Assembly (NCBI RefSeq): GCF_046298265.1
Contig: NZ_JBKAHK010000010.1
Span: forward strand, 1 to 64,000
Source: Gillisia xinjiangensis
GTDB taxonomy: Bacteria > Bacteroidota > Bacteroidia > Flavobacteriales > Flavobacteriaceae
Length of the DNA: 64,000 bases
Direction of reading: 5' to 3'
Every line of letters begins with the position of its first letter. Position 1 is the first letter of the stretch. The translations under genes were made by a program, and so were the position numbers. This document shows, piece by piece, positions 35,327-43,518 of the stretch. The notes under the pieces are model-generated. The model was given only the letters and a program-made list of their open reading frames with translations. It was not told the origin of the DNA and did no database searches.

Positions 35327-36991
35327 TTATTTAATAAGTAATCTATTCAAAAATATAACAGGAAGCATCACGGTAACTATAATAAATAAGGACGGAATAG
35401 CGGCTTCCATAACCATTTCGTCGCTCGCATATTCATATGCTTTCACCGCGAGCGTATTCACATGAAAGGGTTTGAGAATTAATGTTAAAGGTAATTCTTT
35501 TAAAACATCAACAAACACAAGGATAAATGCACTTGCAATTCCTGTTCTTATAAGCGGAAATTCTATCTTAAAAAAAGTACGGAGGTTTCCTACTCCCAGC
35601 ATATTGGAGGAATCGGGAATGGCATTGCTCACCTTAAGCGCTGTAGACTCTATAGGGTTGTAAGCCACCGCAAGAAAACGCACCACATATGCGTAAATAA
35701 GGGCTACAAGAGTTCCTGTAAGAATGAGCCCCATTTCAACATTAAATAGATAATCCATTACGTCTATAAGCCATCTATCGATAAAAATTGTTGGGATCAT
35801 GATTCCTATTGCAACCACAGCACCCGGAATGGCATATCCCAGAATACCCAGTTTGGCTATATTTTTAATGAAGCCAAGTCGGCTCCATTTGGAGAAAAAT
35901 ATTAAAATTACAGCGATTATCACAGATACCAATGCGGTTAAAAATGCGATTCCAAAACTTTGAACCGAAATCGTAAGGAAAGAAAGATTAAAAACGTTTT
36001 CATAGGTAAGCGTTGCCCAATAGATCAATTGGGCAACAGGAAGTAAAAATCCAAGTAGAACAGGCAGTAAAACCACTAAAAAAATGACGAGTTGCATTTT
36101 TGAACTTACCTTTTTCCTGTTAAGGCGCATATTGTTATCCCGATTGCTGTTGAAACGCAATTTTCTCCTCTGAAATTTTTCAAGAAGAATTAAACTGAAA
36201 ACTATCACTATTAAAAGCGCTGAAAGATACACGGCGGTTTCCGGTTCTTCAAGTGAAAACCAGGATCTAAAAATCCCTGTGGTAAAAGTATTCACTCCAA
36301 AATATTTTGCAGCACCGTAATCATTTAAAACTTCCATCAATACCAGGATGAGTCCCGCTACAATTGCGGGCCTGGCCATTGGAAGCATTAATTTAAAGAA
36401 AGTTTTTACCGGCCCCACGCCAAGCATTTCTGATGCTTCCATAAGATTATTGGCCTGGTTTAAAAAAAAGGCTCTTGAACTAACATAAACATACGGAAAA
36501 AGGGATATTCCAAGAACAAAGGCCAAACCGCTCCTGTTCATAATATCAAACCGAACAAATTCCAATCCTGCAGCTTCCAGAATTAACTGAAGTGTCCCGC
36601 CGTAATCAAAGATACCGGCATAAGCATAGGCAACAATATACCCCGGAATAGCAAGGGGTAGAATAAGCAACCATTCCATTTGTTTTCTTAAAGGAAATTC
36701 AAATCTTGCCACAAGCCAGGCTGTTGAAACACCAAAAAGCAACACAATTGCGCCACAAGCAAATATAAGAAACAGAGAATTTCCAATATAATCCAGAAGC
36801 AAATTGTCCACAATATGGCCCCAGGTCTCTCCGGGACCAGAGAAAAGTTTAACACCTATGGAAACAATAGGCAAAACAATTAGAAACAGTATAAGTAAAG
36901 TGAGTATGGCCCACTTATTACTATCCCGCTTTAATCGTTGTAGTCTATATTTAAAAGAAAAAATGTTTTTACTTCCAGCCTGCTTCATCAA
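35327..36991 (-). CDS. fbpB: Iron(III) ABC transporter, fused permease
   Basis: 554 residues with about twelve membrane segments in two permease halves. Each half has an EAA-type loop contacting the ATPase (EASEMLGVGPVKTFFKLMLPMARPAI; SNMLGVGNLRTFFKIEFPLIRTGI). This duplicated layout is typical of FbpB/FutB inner-membrane permeases. It overlaps fbpA by 23 bp. Confidence 0.9.
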   Translation of the reverse strand: MMKQAGSKNIFSFKYRLQRLKRDSNKWAILTLLILFLIVLPIVSIGVKLFSGPGETWGHIVDNLLLDYIGNSLFLIFACGAIVLLFGVSTAWLVARFEFPLRKQMEWLLILPLAIPGYIVAYAYAGIFDYGGTLQLILEAAGLEFVRFDIMNRSGLAFVLGISLFPYVYVSSRAFFLNQANNLMEASEMLGVGPVKTFFKLMLPMARPAIVAGLILVLMEVLNDYGAAKYFGVNTFTTGIFRSWFSLEEPETAVYLSALLIVIVFSLILLEKFQRRKLRFNSNRDNNMRLNRKKVSSKMQLVIFLVVLLPVLLGFLLPVAQLIYWATLTYENVFNLSFLTISVQSFGIAFLTALVSVIIAVILIFFSKWSRLGFIKNIAKLGILGYAIPGAVVAIGIMIPTIFIDRWLIDVMDYLFNVEMGLILTGTLVALIYAYVVRFLAVAYNPIESTALKVSNAIPDSSNMLGVGNLRTFFKIEFPLIRTGIASAFILVFVDVLKELPLTLILKPFHVNTLAVKAYEYASDEMVMEAAIPSLFIIVTVMLPVIFLNRLLIK

Positions 36992-38012
36992 AAATCAATA
37001 CCGCTTTTTTGTTGAACTCACCAAGTTTGGAGAGCCTTAAAGAATCTTCTTTAAATTCACCCCATTCCTGCAAAAGTGGTGCTGGTTTAACAATTGGATT
37101 TACCGGATATTCATAATTTGAATTGGCAAATACTTCCTGTGCCTCCTTGGAAATAAGGAATTCTATAAATTTAATCGCATTCTCTTTATTTGGAGCATAA
37201 CGTGCAACTCCCGCTCCGCTCACATTGATATGAGCCCCACGTCCATTCTGATTTGGGAAAAATATTCCAACAGCTTCTGCCGCCTTAACCTCTTCCGGGT
37301 TTTCTGAATTTAGCATATTCCCAATATAATACGTGTTTACGATAGCAATATCTCCTTCCCCTCCCACAACGGCTTTAACCTGATCGCGGTCGTTCCCTTT
37401 TGGGCTACGGGCCATATTTTCAACAATTGACTCTGTCCAATTCCTGGCTTCATCCTCCCCGTTATTCACAATAAGTGAAGCAAGAAGCGATTGATTGTAA
37501 ATATTTTCGGAAGAACGAATAAGTATCCTCCCCTTCCATTTATCCATTGCAAGATCTTCATAGGTAGAGAGATCGCTACTGTCTACCCTGTCCTTTGCAT
37601 ATACCATAATCCGCGCTCTTTTAGTTAAACCAAACCAATAATTTTCAAAATCTTTCAGGTGAGGTGCAATGATTCGGTTTAAGATATCCGACTCAATAGG
37701 TTGCAATAAATTTTGATCCTTTGCGCGGGTTAACCTTCCCGCATCCACAGTTATCAATACATCTGCCGGAGATTGAGCTCCTTCTATTGACATTTTTTGA
37801 ATCAACTCATCTGCACTGGCATTAATTACATTAACCTTTATACGAGTGGTTTCTTCAAATTGTTTAAATAAAGCCTGATCGGCGGCATAATGCCTGTGGG
37901 TGTAAACATTCACTACATTGTCTTCACCTTCTAATGATGTTCCTGTTTTATTGTTGTCATTTTTACAGGCACTAAATGCTACAAGTGCAATTAAAAATAT
38001 AACCTTTTTCAT
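36969..38012 (-). CDS. fbpA: Iron(III) substrate-binding lipoprotein
   Basis: Lipoprotein signal MKKVIFLIALVAFSAC, then VVNVYTHRHYAADQALFKQFEE, the start of an FbpA/FutA-type binding protein. The double Tyr in IVNTYYIGNM is the usual Fe(III) ligand pair. 347 residues. In Gram-negatives it delivers periplasmic iron to FbpBC, here tethered by lipid. Its promoter region holds a TATATTTG box (38035-38042, minus) overlapped by an operator-like dyad. Confidence 0.9.
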   Translation of the reverse strand: MKKVIFLIALVAFSACKNDNNKTGTSLEGEDNVVNVYTHRHYAADQALFKQFEETTRIKVNVINASADELIQKMSIEGAQSPADVLITVDAGRLTRAKDQNLLQPIESDILNRIIAPHLKDFENYWFGLTKRARIMVYAKDRVDSSDLSTYEDLAMDKWKGRILIRSSENIYNQSLLASLIVNNGEDEARNWTESIVENMARSPKGNDRDQVKAVVGGEGDIAIVNTYYIGNMLNSENPEEVKAAEAVGIFFPNQNGRGAHINVSGAGVARYAPNKENAIKFIEFLISKEAQEVFANSNYEYPVNPIVKPAPLLQEWGEFKEDSLRLSKLGEFNKKAVLIFDEAGWK

Positions 38013-38045
38013 TTTCTTGTTTTTTTTAGAAACGCAAATATAACT

Positions 38046-38064
38046 ATTTAGAATAGGTTTAAAT
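38046..38064. promoter_or_regulatory. Operator-like dyad in the fbpA promoter
   Basis: A 19-bp imperfect palindrome (ATTTA...TAAAT) just upstream of the fbpA -7 box. On the opposite strand it matches the dyad at 38217-38235 at 15 of 19 positions. A metal-responsive repressor (Fur or DtxR type) is the natural candidate. Confidence 0.5.
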
Positions 38065-38216
38065 TAAAAAATCTAAATAATGACCGCAAAAATGTAATTT
38101 TTAAAAAGTTTTTTTCCTGTAAGAAAATTTGAATAAGATGCTACAAGCCCAATAGTACTCAACAAAACATAAAATTCATCCCTAATCCTTTAATTATGAA
38201 ATAGTTTCTATTTTTT

Positions 38217-38235
38217 ATTTAAATTAAGTCTAAAT
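38217..38235. promoter_or_regulatory. Operator-like dyad upstream of the receptor gene
   Basis: A 19-bp near-palindrome (ATTTAAA...TCTAAAT), ending 4 bp before the -33 element of the receptor promoter. Additional TCTAAA half sites are at 38072, 38279 and 38289. Confidence 0.5.
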
Positions 38236-38239
38236 AAGC

Positions 38240-38270
38240 TTGCCTGAAACCTAAAAGCGATTTACTTTTG
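38240..38270 (+). promoter_or_regulatory. Promoter of the FecA-like receptor gene
   Basis: TTG (38240-38242), 20-bp spacer, TACTTTTG (38263-38270). The mRNA would have a leader of about 42 nt containing two further TCTAAA half sites. Confidence 0.65.
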
Positions 38271-38318
38271 CGCCGTTATCTAAAATCAATCTAAATTAAA
38301 ATTTTCAAAACAAGAACT

Positions 38319-40553
38319 ATGAGACGATTTTTATTCGTTGCCATTTTAGGAATGGCATCAATCACTATCCAGGCACAAGAACAAACAGTTAAAAAAGCTA
38401 AAGATTCTGTTGAAACCTTAAATGAGGTGATTATTTCCGCGAAAGTTCTTTTAGGTGGTAAATTTGAAGCAGAAAACCGAACCGGTTCTGCATATTACCT
38501 TTCTTCTAAAGAATTAAAAGAACACCGATATACAAACATAAATCGCATTCTAAGCCAGGTTCCCGGGGTAAATTTTTACGAAGAGGATGGATTTGGACTT
38601 CGTCCCAACATAAGCTTAAGAGGAACCTCTCCAGAGCGCAGTTCGAAGATAACCCTGATGGAAGACGGAGTATTAATCGCGCCGGCACCTTACAGTGCTC
38701 CTGCGGCCTATTATTTCCCTTCGGTAGCCAGAATGGAAGCCGTAGAGATTTTAAAGGGAAGCAGTCAGGTGCAATACGGCCCGAATACCACCGGAGGTGC
38801 TATCAATTTTATTTCCTCACAAATTCCAACAGATTTTTCCGGTTCCCTGTTTGCTAATTATGGAAGTTTTAATACCTCTAACCTGCACGCAAAAGCGGGG
38901 AATTCCCATAAAAACATTGGATATCTTGTCGAATATCAAAATTATAGTTCCGATGGATTTAAAGACCTGGATTCTGGCGGGGATACCGGATTTAATAAGG
39001 ACGATATCGTAGCAAAATTCAGGGTAAACACAAATCCTGATGCTAAATTTGGACAAGCCTTAGAATTGAAATTTCAATATTCAGATGAAACCTCTGATGA
39101 AACTTATTTGGGTTTAACCGAAAATGATTTCAAAGAAAATCCCTTCAGAAGGTATTCAGGTTCACAAAAAGACCAGATGAATGCAGATCACCTTCAATTT
39201 ATGGCTACCCATACCATGAATTTCGGTGATTATTTCAGAGTAACCACAAGCGGATATTTAAATAATTTCAGCCGGAACTGGTATAAATTAAATGATGTTG
39301 TTTCTTCTTCAGAAGGAAAAGTGGGTATTTCCAGCCTTCTTGATAATCCATTAAATTTCCCGGATGCATTTGACATAGTTACCGGGCAAATCAATTCCGG
39401 AGCAAATGCGCTGAATGTAAAAAATAACAACAGGGAATATGTTTCTAAAGGTGTCCAAACCAAATTGGATTACCACTGGATGGCCGGAAATGTGTTTCAC
39501 GATATTGAAGTTGGTTTTAGGTATCATTATGATGAGGAAGATCGTTTCCAGTGGGTTGATGCTTACAACATGAATAATGGAATTATGAATTTAACCACTG
39601 CAGGAACTCCCGGAACGGATGCAAACAGGATAAGTAATGCAAAAGCATTTGCTACTTTTGCGATGTATAAAATAAAATTTGATAACTGGACATTCACCCC
39701 AGGAATTCGCTATGAAAACATCACTTTAGGTCAGGAAGATTTTGGTAAAAATGATGTAAACCGCTCTGGAGCAGATCTAAAAACGAAAGAGAATAAGGTG
39801 GATATATTTATCCCGGGTATTGGATTTAACTACAGGTTTGACAACAGAGTTTCTGTATTTGGAGGGGTTCATAAGGGTTTCTCACCTCCAGGAAACAGCA
39901 CGGGTGAAGATCCTGAAGAGAGTATTAATTATGAGCTTGGTTCCAGATTCAATATCGCCGGTTTGAAAGGAGAACTGGTAGGTTTTTATAATGATTACAG
40001 CAACCTTTTGGGAAGTGACCTTGCAGCGACAGGTGGAACGGGGACTTTGGAACAGTTCAATGCTGGAGAAGTAGAGGTTAAAGGAATTGAATTTCTTTTG
40101 AATTATGATCTTTTAGAAAGAAGTAGCAGCCAGTTTAGATTGCCATTGAATTTCACCTACACTTATACACATACAGAGTTTCAAAACAACTTTGCAAGTG
40201 GAGAGGGCATTTGGGGAGAAATTAATGCAGGGGATGAAATACCCTATATTCCAAATCATCAGTTCAATGCAGGAATTGGATTGGAGCATTCAAAATTCAG
40301 TGTGAATTTAAACGGAAGATATATGGGGGAATTCAGGACTATGGCAGGAAGCGGTGCTGTCCCTGATGACCAACGCGTTGATTCCAATTTCATCCTCGAT
40401 GTTGCAGCAAAATATCATCTAACCTCAAAGCTAAGCCTTTCCGGAAATGTGATAAATGCCCTGGATAATGAATATGCAGTGGCAAGAGTACCCTCAGGAT
40501 TAAGACCCGGACATCCTTTTGGAGCATATCTTGGATTAAACTTTCAATTTTAA
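38319..40553 (+). CDS. TonB-dependent receptor, FecA-like
   Basis: Outer-membrane 22-strand-type receptor. After a signal peptide (LFVAILGMASITIQAQ) come a TonB-box-like segment (DSVETLNEVIISA), the plug (NINRILSQVPGVNFYEEDGFGLRPNISLRG; GPNTTGGAINFISSQIP) and a barrel ending GHPFGAYLGLNFQF. 744 residues. The plug resembles ferric-citrate/siderophore receptors. It is divergent from the Fbp iron transporter and shares an operator-like dyad with it, so ferric-chelate uptake is likely; the chelate is unknown. Confidence 0.9.
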   Translation: MRRFLFVAILGMASITIQAQEQTVKKAKDSVETLNEVIISAKVLLGGKFEAENRTGSAYYLSSKELKEHRYTNINRILSQVPGVNFYEEDGFGLRPNISLRGTSPERSSKITLMEDGVLIAPAPYSAPAAYYFPSVARMEAVEILKGSSQVQYGPNTTGGAINFISSQIPTDFSGSLFANYGSFNTSNLHAKAGNSHKNIGYLVEYQNYSSDGFKDLDSGGDTGFNKDDIVAKFRVNTNPDAKFGQALELKFQYSDETSDETYLGLTENDFKENPFRRYSGSQKDQMNADHLQFMATHTMNFGDYFRVTTSGYLNNFSRNWYKLNDVVSSSEGKVGISSLLDNPLNFPDAFDIVTGQINSGANALNVKNNNREYVSKGVQTKLDYHWMAGNVFHDIEVGFRYHYDEEDRFQWVDAYNMNNGIMNLTTAGTPGTDANRISNAKAFATFAMYKIKFDNWTFTPGIRYENITLGQEDFGKNDVNRSGADLKTKENKVDIFIPGIGFNYRFDNRVSVFGGVHKGFSPPGNSTGEDPEESINYELGSRFNIAGLKGELVGFYNDYSNLLGSDLAATGGTGTLEQFNAGEVEVKGIEFLLNYDLLERSSSQFRLPLNFTYTYTHTEFQNNFASGEGIWGEINAGDEIPYIPNHQFNAGIGLEHSKFSVNLNGRYMGEFRTMAGSGAVPDDQRVDSNFILDVAAKYHLTSKLSLSGNVINALDNEYAVARVPSGLRPGHPFGAYLGLNFQF

Positions 40554-40576
40554 ATATTCGCTAATAAAGAGTTTAT

Positions 40577-40629
40577 AAAGTCAAAAAAGCCACGGATTTC
40601 AAGATGAAATCCGTGGCTTTTTTGACTTT
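40577..40629. terminator. Bidirectional terminator with a 25-bp perfect stem
   Basis: Left arm 40577-40601 and right arm 40605-40629 are exact complements around a 3-nt loop. It separates two convergent genes. Confidence 0.92.
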
Positions 40630-40667
40630 ATTACTTAATAATTTTAGTTCGCGCTTATAGGTTTGAA

Positions 40668-41531
40668 CTAATGATAGGCACCAAATATTTTGGTAGCCTC
40701 ATTATAAGCCGATTCGAAACTGGTCATTTTAATGTTGGTTTCTGCCTTTTTGGAAGTGAAATAAGAAACCATTTTTTCGGTAGGCATGTTGCCGGTCAAT
40801 TCATCTTTTGCCATAGGACAACCTCCAAACCCCTGGATTGCGCCATCATATCTCCGGCAGCCCGCTTTATAAGCAGCATCTATTTTTTCGTGCCAGGTGG
40901 TTGGTGTAGTATGCAAATGTGCACCAAATTCGATTTCAGGATATTTTGGGATCAAATTTGAAAAAAGGTAATGAATTACCTCCGGGGTTGAACTCCCTAT
41001 AGTATCTGAAAGCGATAATATCTTCACTCCCATTCCGGATAATTTTTCTGTCCATTCCCCAACTATTTCAACACTCCATGGATCTCCGTACGGATTCCCA
41101 AATCCCATGGAAAGATAGGCCACCACTTCTTTTTCATTTGCATTTGCAATGTCAAGGATCTCCTGAAGCGTTTCAACCGATTCTGCTATTGTTTTATGCG
41201 TGTTCCGCATCTGAAAATTTTCAGAAATAGAAAATGGATACCCCAAATAGTGAATTTCAGGATGTTGTGCAGCGTCCTGGGCTCCCCGTGTATTTGCTAT
41301 AATGGCTAAAAGTTTGCTTTGAGTAGCCAAAAGATTAAGACCTGCAAGCACCTCTGCAGTATCTGCCATTTGCGGGATCGCCTTGGGGGAAACAAAACTT
41401 CCAAAATCTATGGTATCAAATCCACATCTTAAAATGGCCTGGATAAATTGTATTTTCTTCTGGGTAGGAATAAAGGTTTTAATGCCTTGCATAGCATCTC
41501 TGGGGCATTCTATAAGCTTGATTTTATCCAT
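40668..41531 (-). CDS. Hydroxymethylglutaryl-CoA lyase
   Basis: Splits HMG-CoA into acetoacetate and acetyl-CoA, the last step of leucine breakdown. Starts KLIECPRDAMQGIKTFIPT (the catalytic-Arg region), with LSLSDTIG, EFGAHLHTTP metal/His positions and the signature GFGGCPMAKDELTGNMPTE, including the catalytic Cys. 287 residues. Its promoter leaves only 5 nt between the -7 box and the ATG. Confidence 0.93.
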   Translation of the reverse strand: MDKIKLIECPRDAMQGIKTFIPTQKKIQFIQAILRCGFDTIDFGSFVSPKAIPQMADTAEVLAGLNLLATQSKLLAIIANTRGAQDAAQHPEIHYLGYPFSISENFQMRNTHKTIAESVETLQEILDIANANEKEVVAYLSMGFGNPYGDPWSVEIVGEWTEKLSGMGVKILSLSDTIGSSTPEVIHYLFSNLIPKYPEIEFGAHLHTTPTTWHEKIDAAYKAGCRRYDGAIQGFGGCPMAKDELTGNMPTEKMVSYFTSKKAETNIKMTSFESAYNEATKIFGAYH

Positions 41532-41536
41532 AGCTC

Positions 41537-41567
41537 CAAAGATAGTAAAAGCCCCCTAACCCCCAAA
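41537..41567 (-). promoter_or_regulatory. Promoter of the HMG-CoA lyase gene
   Basis: Minus strand: TTTG (41564-41567), 19-bp spacer, TATCTTTG (41537-41544). The -33 element lies inside CCCCCTAACCCCCAAAGGGG, a sequence frequent between flavobacterial genes. The ATG is only 5 nt downstream of the box. Confidence 0.65.
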
Positions 41568-41627
41568 GGGGAAGTAATGCTCTATCCTTAATAAAAGGTT
41601 CTAAAGAAAATATTATTTCATGTGCCT

Positions 41628-42245
41628 TTAAGGAAGCAAAATAAAAATCCCAATCCCTACAAAAACAACAATCTGAATCCATTTTAATACCATTCCTGAC
41701 GAAGGATGTTTATTAAGAAATAGTGAAATTTTCCCGGCGAGAATGGCAACAAGTCCAAATATGATAATGGTTTGTAGCATAAACAACAGCCCCAAAACAT
41801 AAAACTGAAAAACGGTATTTCCTTCCGGATCCCATAAAAACCCAGGAAAAAATGCCAGGAAGAAAATAGTAACTTTTGGATTAAGCACATTCATAATAAA
41901 TCCCTGCTTAAACAAATGCCGTTTTTTGTCAACTACAACCGATTTGGATGTTAGTGAAAATCCGGAATCGCTTCTAAAGACCCTAAAAGCGAGGTAAAAC
42001 AAGTATAAGGCTCCAAAAATTTTAATCAACAGGAATAAGGTTTCCGATTGTTTTATAATCGCCGAAACTCCAAAAGCCACCAAACTAGTATGCACTATTA
42101 TTCCAGAGGCTAAGCCTAAAGTTGTAATTATTCCTGCCTTTTTGCCTTTGGACATTCCTTGCACCAACACAAACACTATATCGGGACCGGGGGAAAGTGT
42201 TAGTAAGATGGAGGCCGTTAAAAAGGGAATAAGCTGTTCTAGCAT
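41628..42245 (-). CDS. LysE-family translocator
   Basis: 205-residue inner-membrane protein with six hydrophobic segments; the family signature LTLSPGPDIVFVLVQGMSKGKKAGIITTLGLASG is at residues 17-50. Members export amino acids or similar metabolites. Substrate unknown. Confidence 0.9.
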   Translation of the reverse strand: MLEQLIPFLTASILLTLSPGPDIVFVLVQGMSKGKKAGIITTLGLASGIIVHTSLVAFGVSAIIKQSETLFLLIKIFGALYLFYLAFRVFRSDSGFSLTSKSVVVDKKRHLFKQGFIMNVLNPKVTIFFLAFFPGFLWDPEGNTVFQFYVLGLLFMLQTIIIFGLVAILAGKISLFLNKHPSSGMVLKWIQIVVFVGIGIFILLP

Positions 42246-42311
42246 TCAGGTGGTGATTGTGATTTAAGAGTTAGCAAAACTTTGATCTCTGAATTTTGAA
42301 AATTATAAATT

Positions 42312-43334
42312 TCAATTCTTTTCCTCCAGAATTTTCTTATTTATTTTCCTTATCAAGCCAGGTCCTTCATAAATAAATCCGGTATATAGCTGGACGAGGC
42401 TTGCACCGGCATTTAGCTTTTCAATGGCATCTTCTGCGGAATGTATCCCTCCTACTCCAATAATAGGAAAAGCTTTACCGCTTTTTTCTGAAAGGAATTT
42501 GATCACCTGGGTGGCACGGTTTTTTAAAGGTTTGCCGCTTAATCCACCCATTTCATTTTTGTTACCGGACTTCAATCCTTCCCGGGAAATGGTAGTATTT
42601 GTTGCGATTACTCCGGCGATACGGGTTTCCTTAATAATATCAATGATATCAAGAAGTTGGGAATCGGTAAGATCGGGTGCGATTTTAAGCAGGATTGGCT
42701 TTTGAACTTTCATCTCCATATTCCTGTTCTGAAGGGTATTCAAAAGATCTGTAAGGGGTTTTTTATCCTGAAGCTCTCTTAAATTAGGAGTATTTGGCGA
42801 ACTTACATTCACCACAAAATAATCTACAAAGTCGAACAGGGCATTAAAACAAATGAGATAATCGTTTACTGCTTCCTCATTCGGAGTGATCTTGTTTTTC
42901 CCGATGTTTCCGCCTATCAATACATTTTTATTGGATCGCAGTCTGGCGACAGCGGCTTCTACACCTTCATTATTGAAACCCATCCTGTTGATAATGGCTT
43001 CGTCTTCCTTTAATCTAAACAATCTTTTCTTTTCATTTCCGGGTTGTGGTTTTGGAGTTACCGTTCCAATTTCTACAAACCCAAAACCCAATGCATCCAA
43101 CTCATTAAAAAGCCTGGCATCTTTATCGAAGCCGGCAGCCAGACCTACCGGATTTTTAAATTTTAATCCGAAAACCTCCCGTTCCAGGCGTATATCTTCC
43201 ATACGGAATTGTTTTTTTATCAATACGGAAATACCCGGGATTTTAAAAAGAATCCTTAATAGGTCGAAGGTGAAATAGTGAACTTTTTCGGGATCAAATT
43301 TAAAAAATAATGGCCTGATCAAAGATTTATACAT
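42312..43334 (-). CDS. pyrD: Dihydroorotate dehydrogenase (quinone)
   Basis: Class 2, membrane-associated FMN enzyme of pyrimidine synthesis. The N-terminal helices (YKSLIRPLFFKFDPEKVHYFTFDLLR) that dock on the membrane and quinone are present. FMN and catalytic motifs include GLAAGFDKDA, GFVEIGTVTPKPQPGN, and NVSSPNTPNLRELQ with the class-2 catalytic Ser, then GGLSGKPL and GVGGI. 340 residues. Confidence 0.95.
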   Translation of the reverse strand: MYKSLIRPLFFKFDPEKVHYFTFDLLRILFKIPGISVLIKKQFRMEDIRLEREVFGLKFKNPVGLAAGFDKDARLFNELDALGFGFVEIGTVTPKPQPGNEKKRLFRLKEDEAIINRMGFNNEGVEAAVARLRSNKNVLIGGNIGKNKITPNEEAVNDYLICFNALFDFVDYFVVNVSSPNTPNLRELQDKKPLTDLLNTLQNRNMEMKVQKPILLKIAPDLTDSQLLDIIDIIKETRIAGVIATNTTISREGLKSGNKNEMGGLSGKPLKNRATQVIKFLSEKSGKAFPIIGVGGIHSAEDAIEKLNAGASLVQLYTGFIYEGPGLIRKINKKILEEKN

Positions 43335-43424
43335 ACAACTGGAATTTCTACAAAAATAGATTAATTTAGGAAATGAGATTCTTTTAAACCTGTGGATTAA
43401 ATTTAATGCCTCATTGATGGTCTA

Positions 43425-43460
43425 ACCCGCCTGACGGATGGGCAAGTTCCCCGAGGTTTT
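43425..43460 (+). repeat. Dispersed intergenic repeat fragment
   Basis: CCCGCCTGACGGATGGGCAAG... CCCCGAGGTTTTT resembles, in opposite orientation, the hairpin region at 25200-25234 and the CCCG/CGGG part at 25271-25289. Confidence 0.45.
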
Positions 43461-43473
43461 TGATTTAAACAAA

Positions 43474-43501
43474 AAAAGGGCAGTCCGAAGACTGCCCTTT
43501 T
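43474..43501 (-). terminator. Terminator of the large TonB receptor gene
   Basis: 12-bp perfect stem (43474-43485 with 43490-43501), 4-nt loop, T run on the minus strand. Confidence 0.85.
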
Positions 43502-43518
43502 AATATATTATATTTTTA

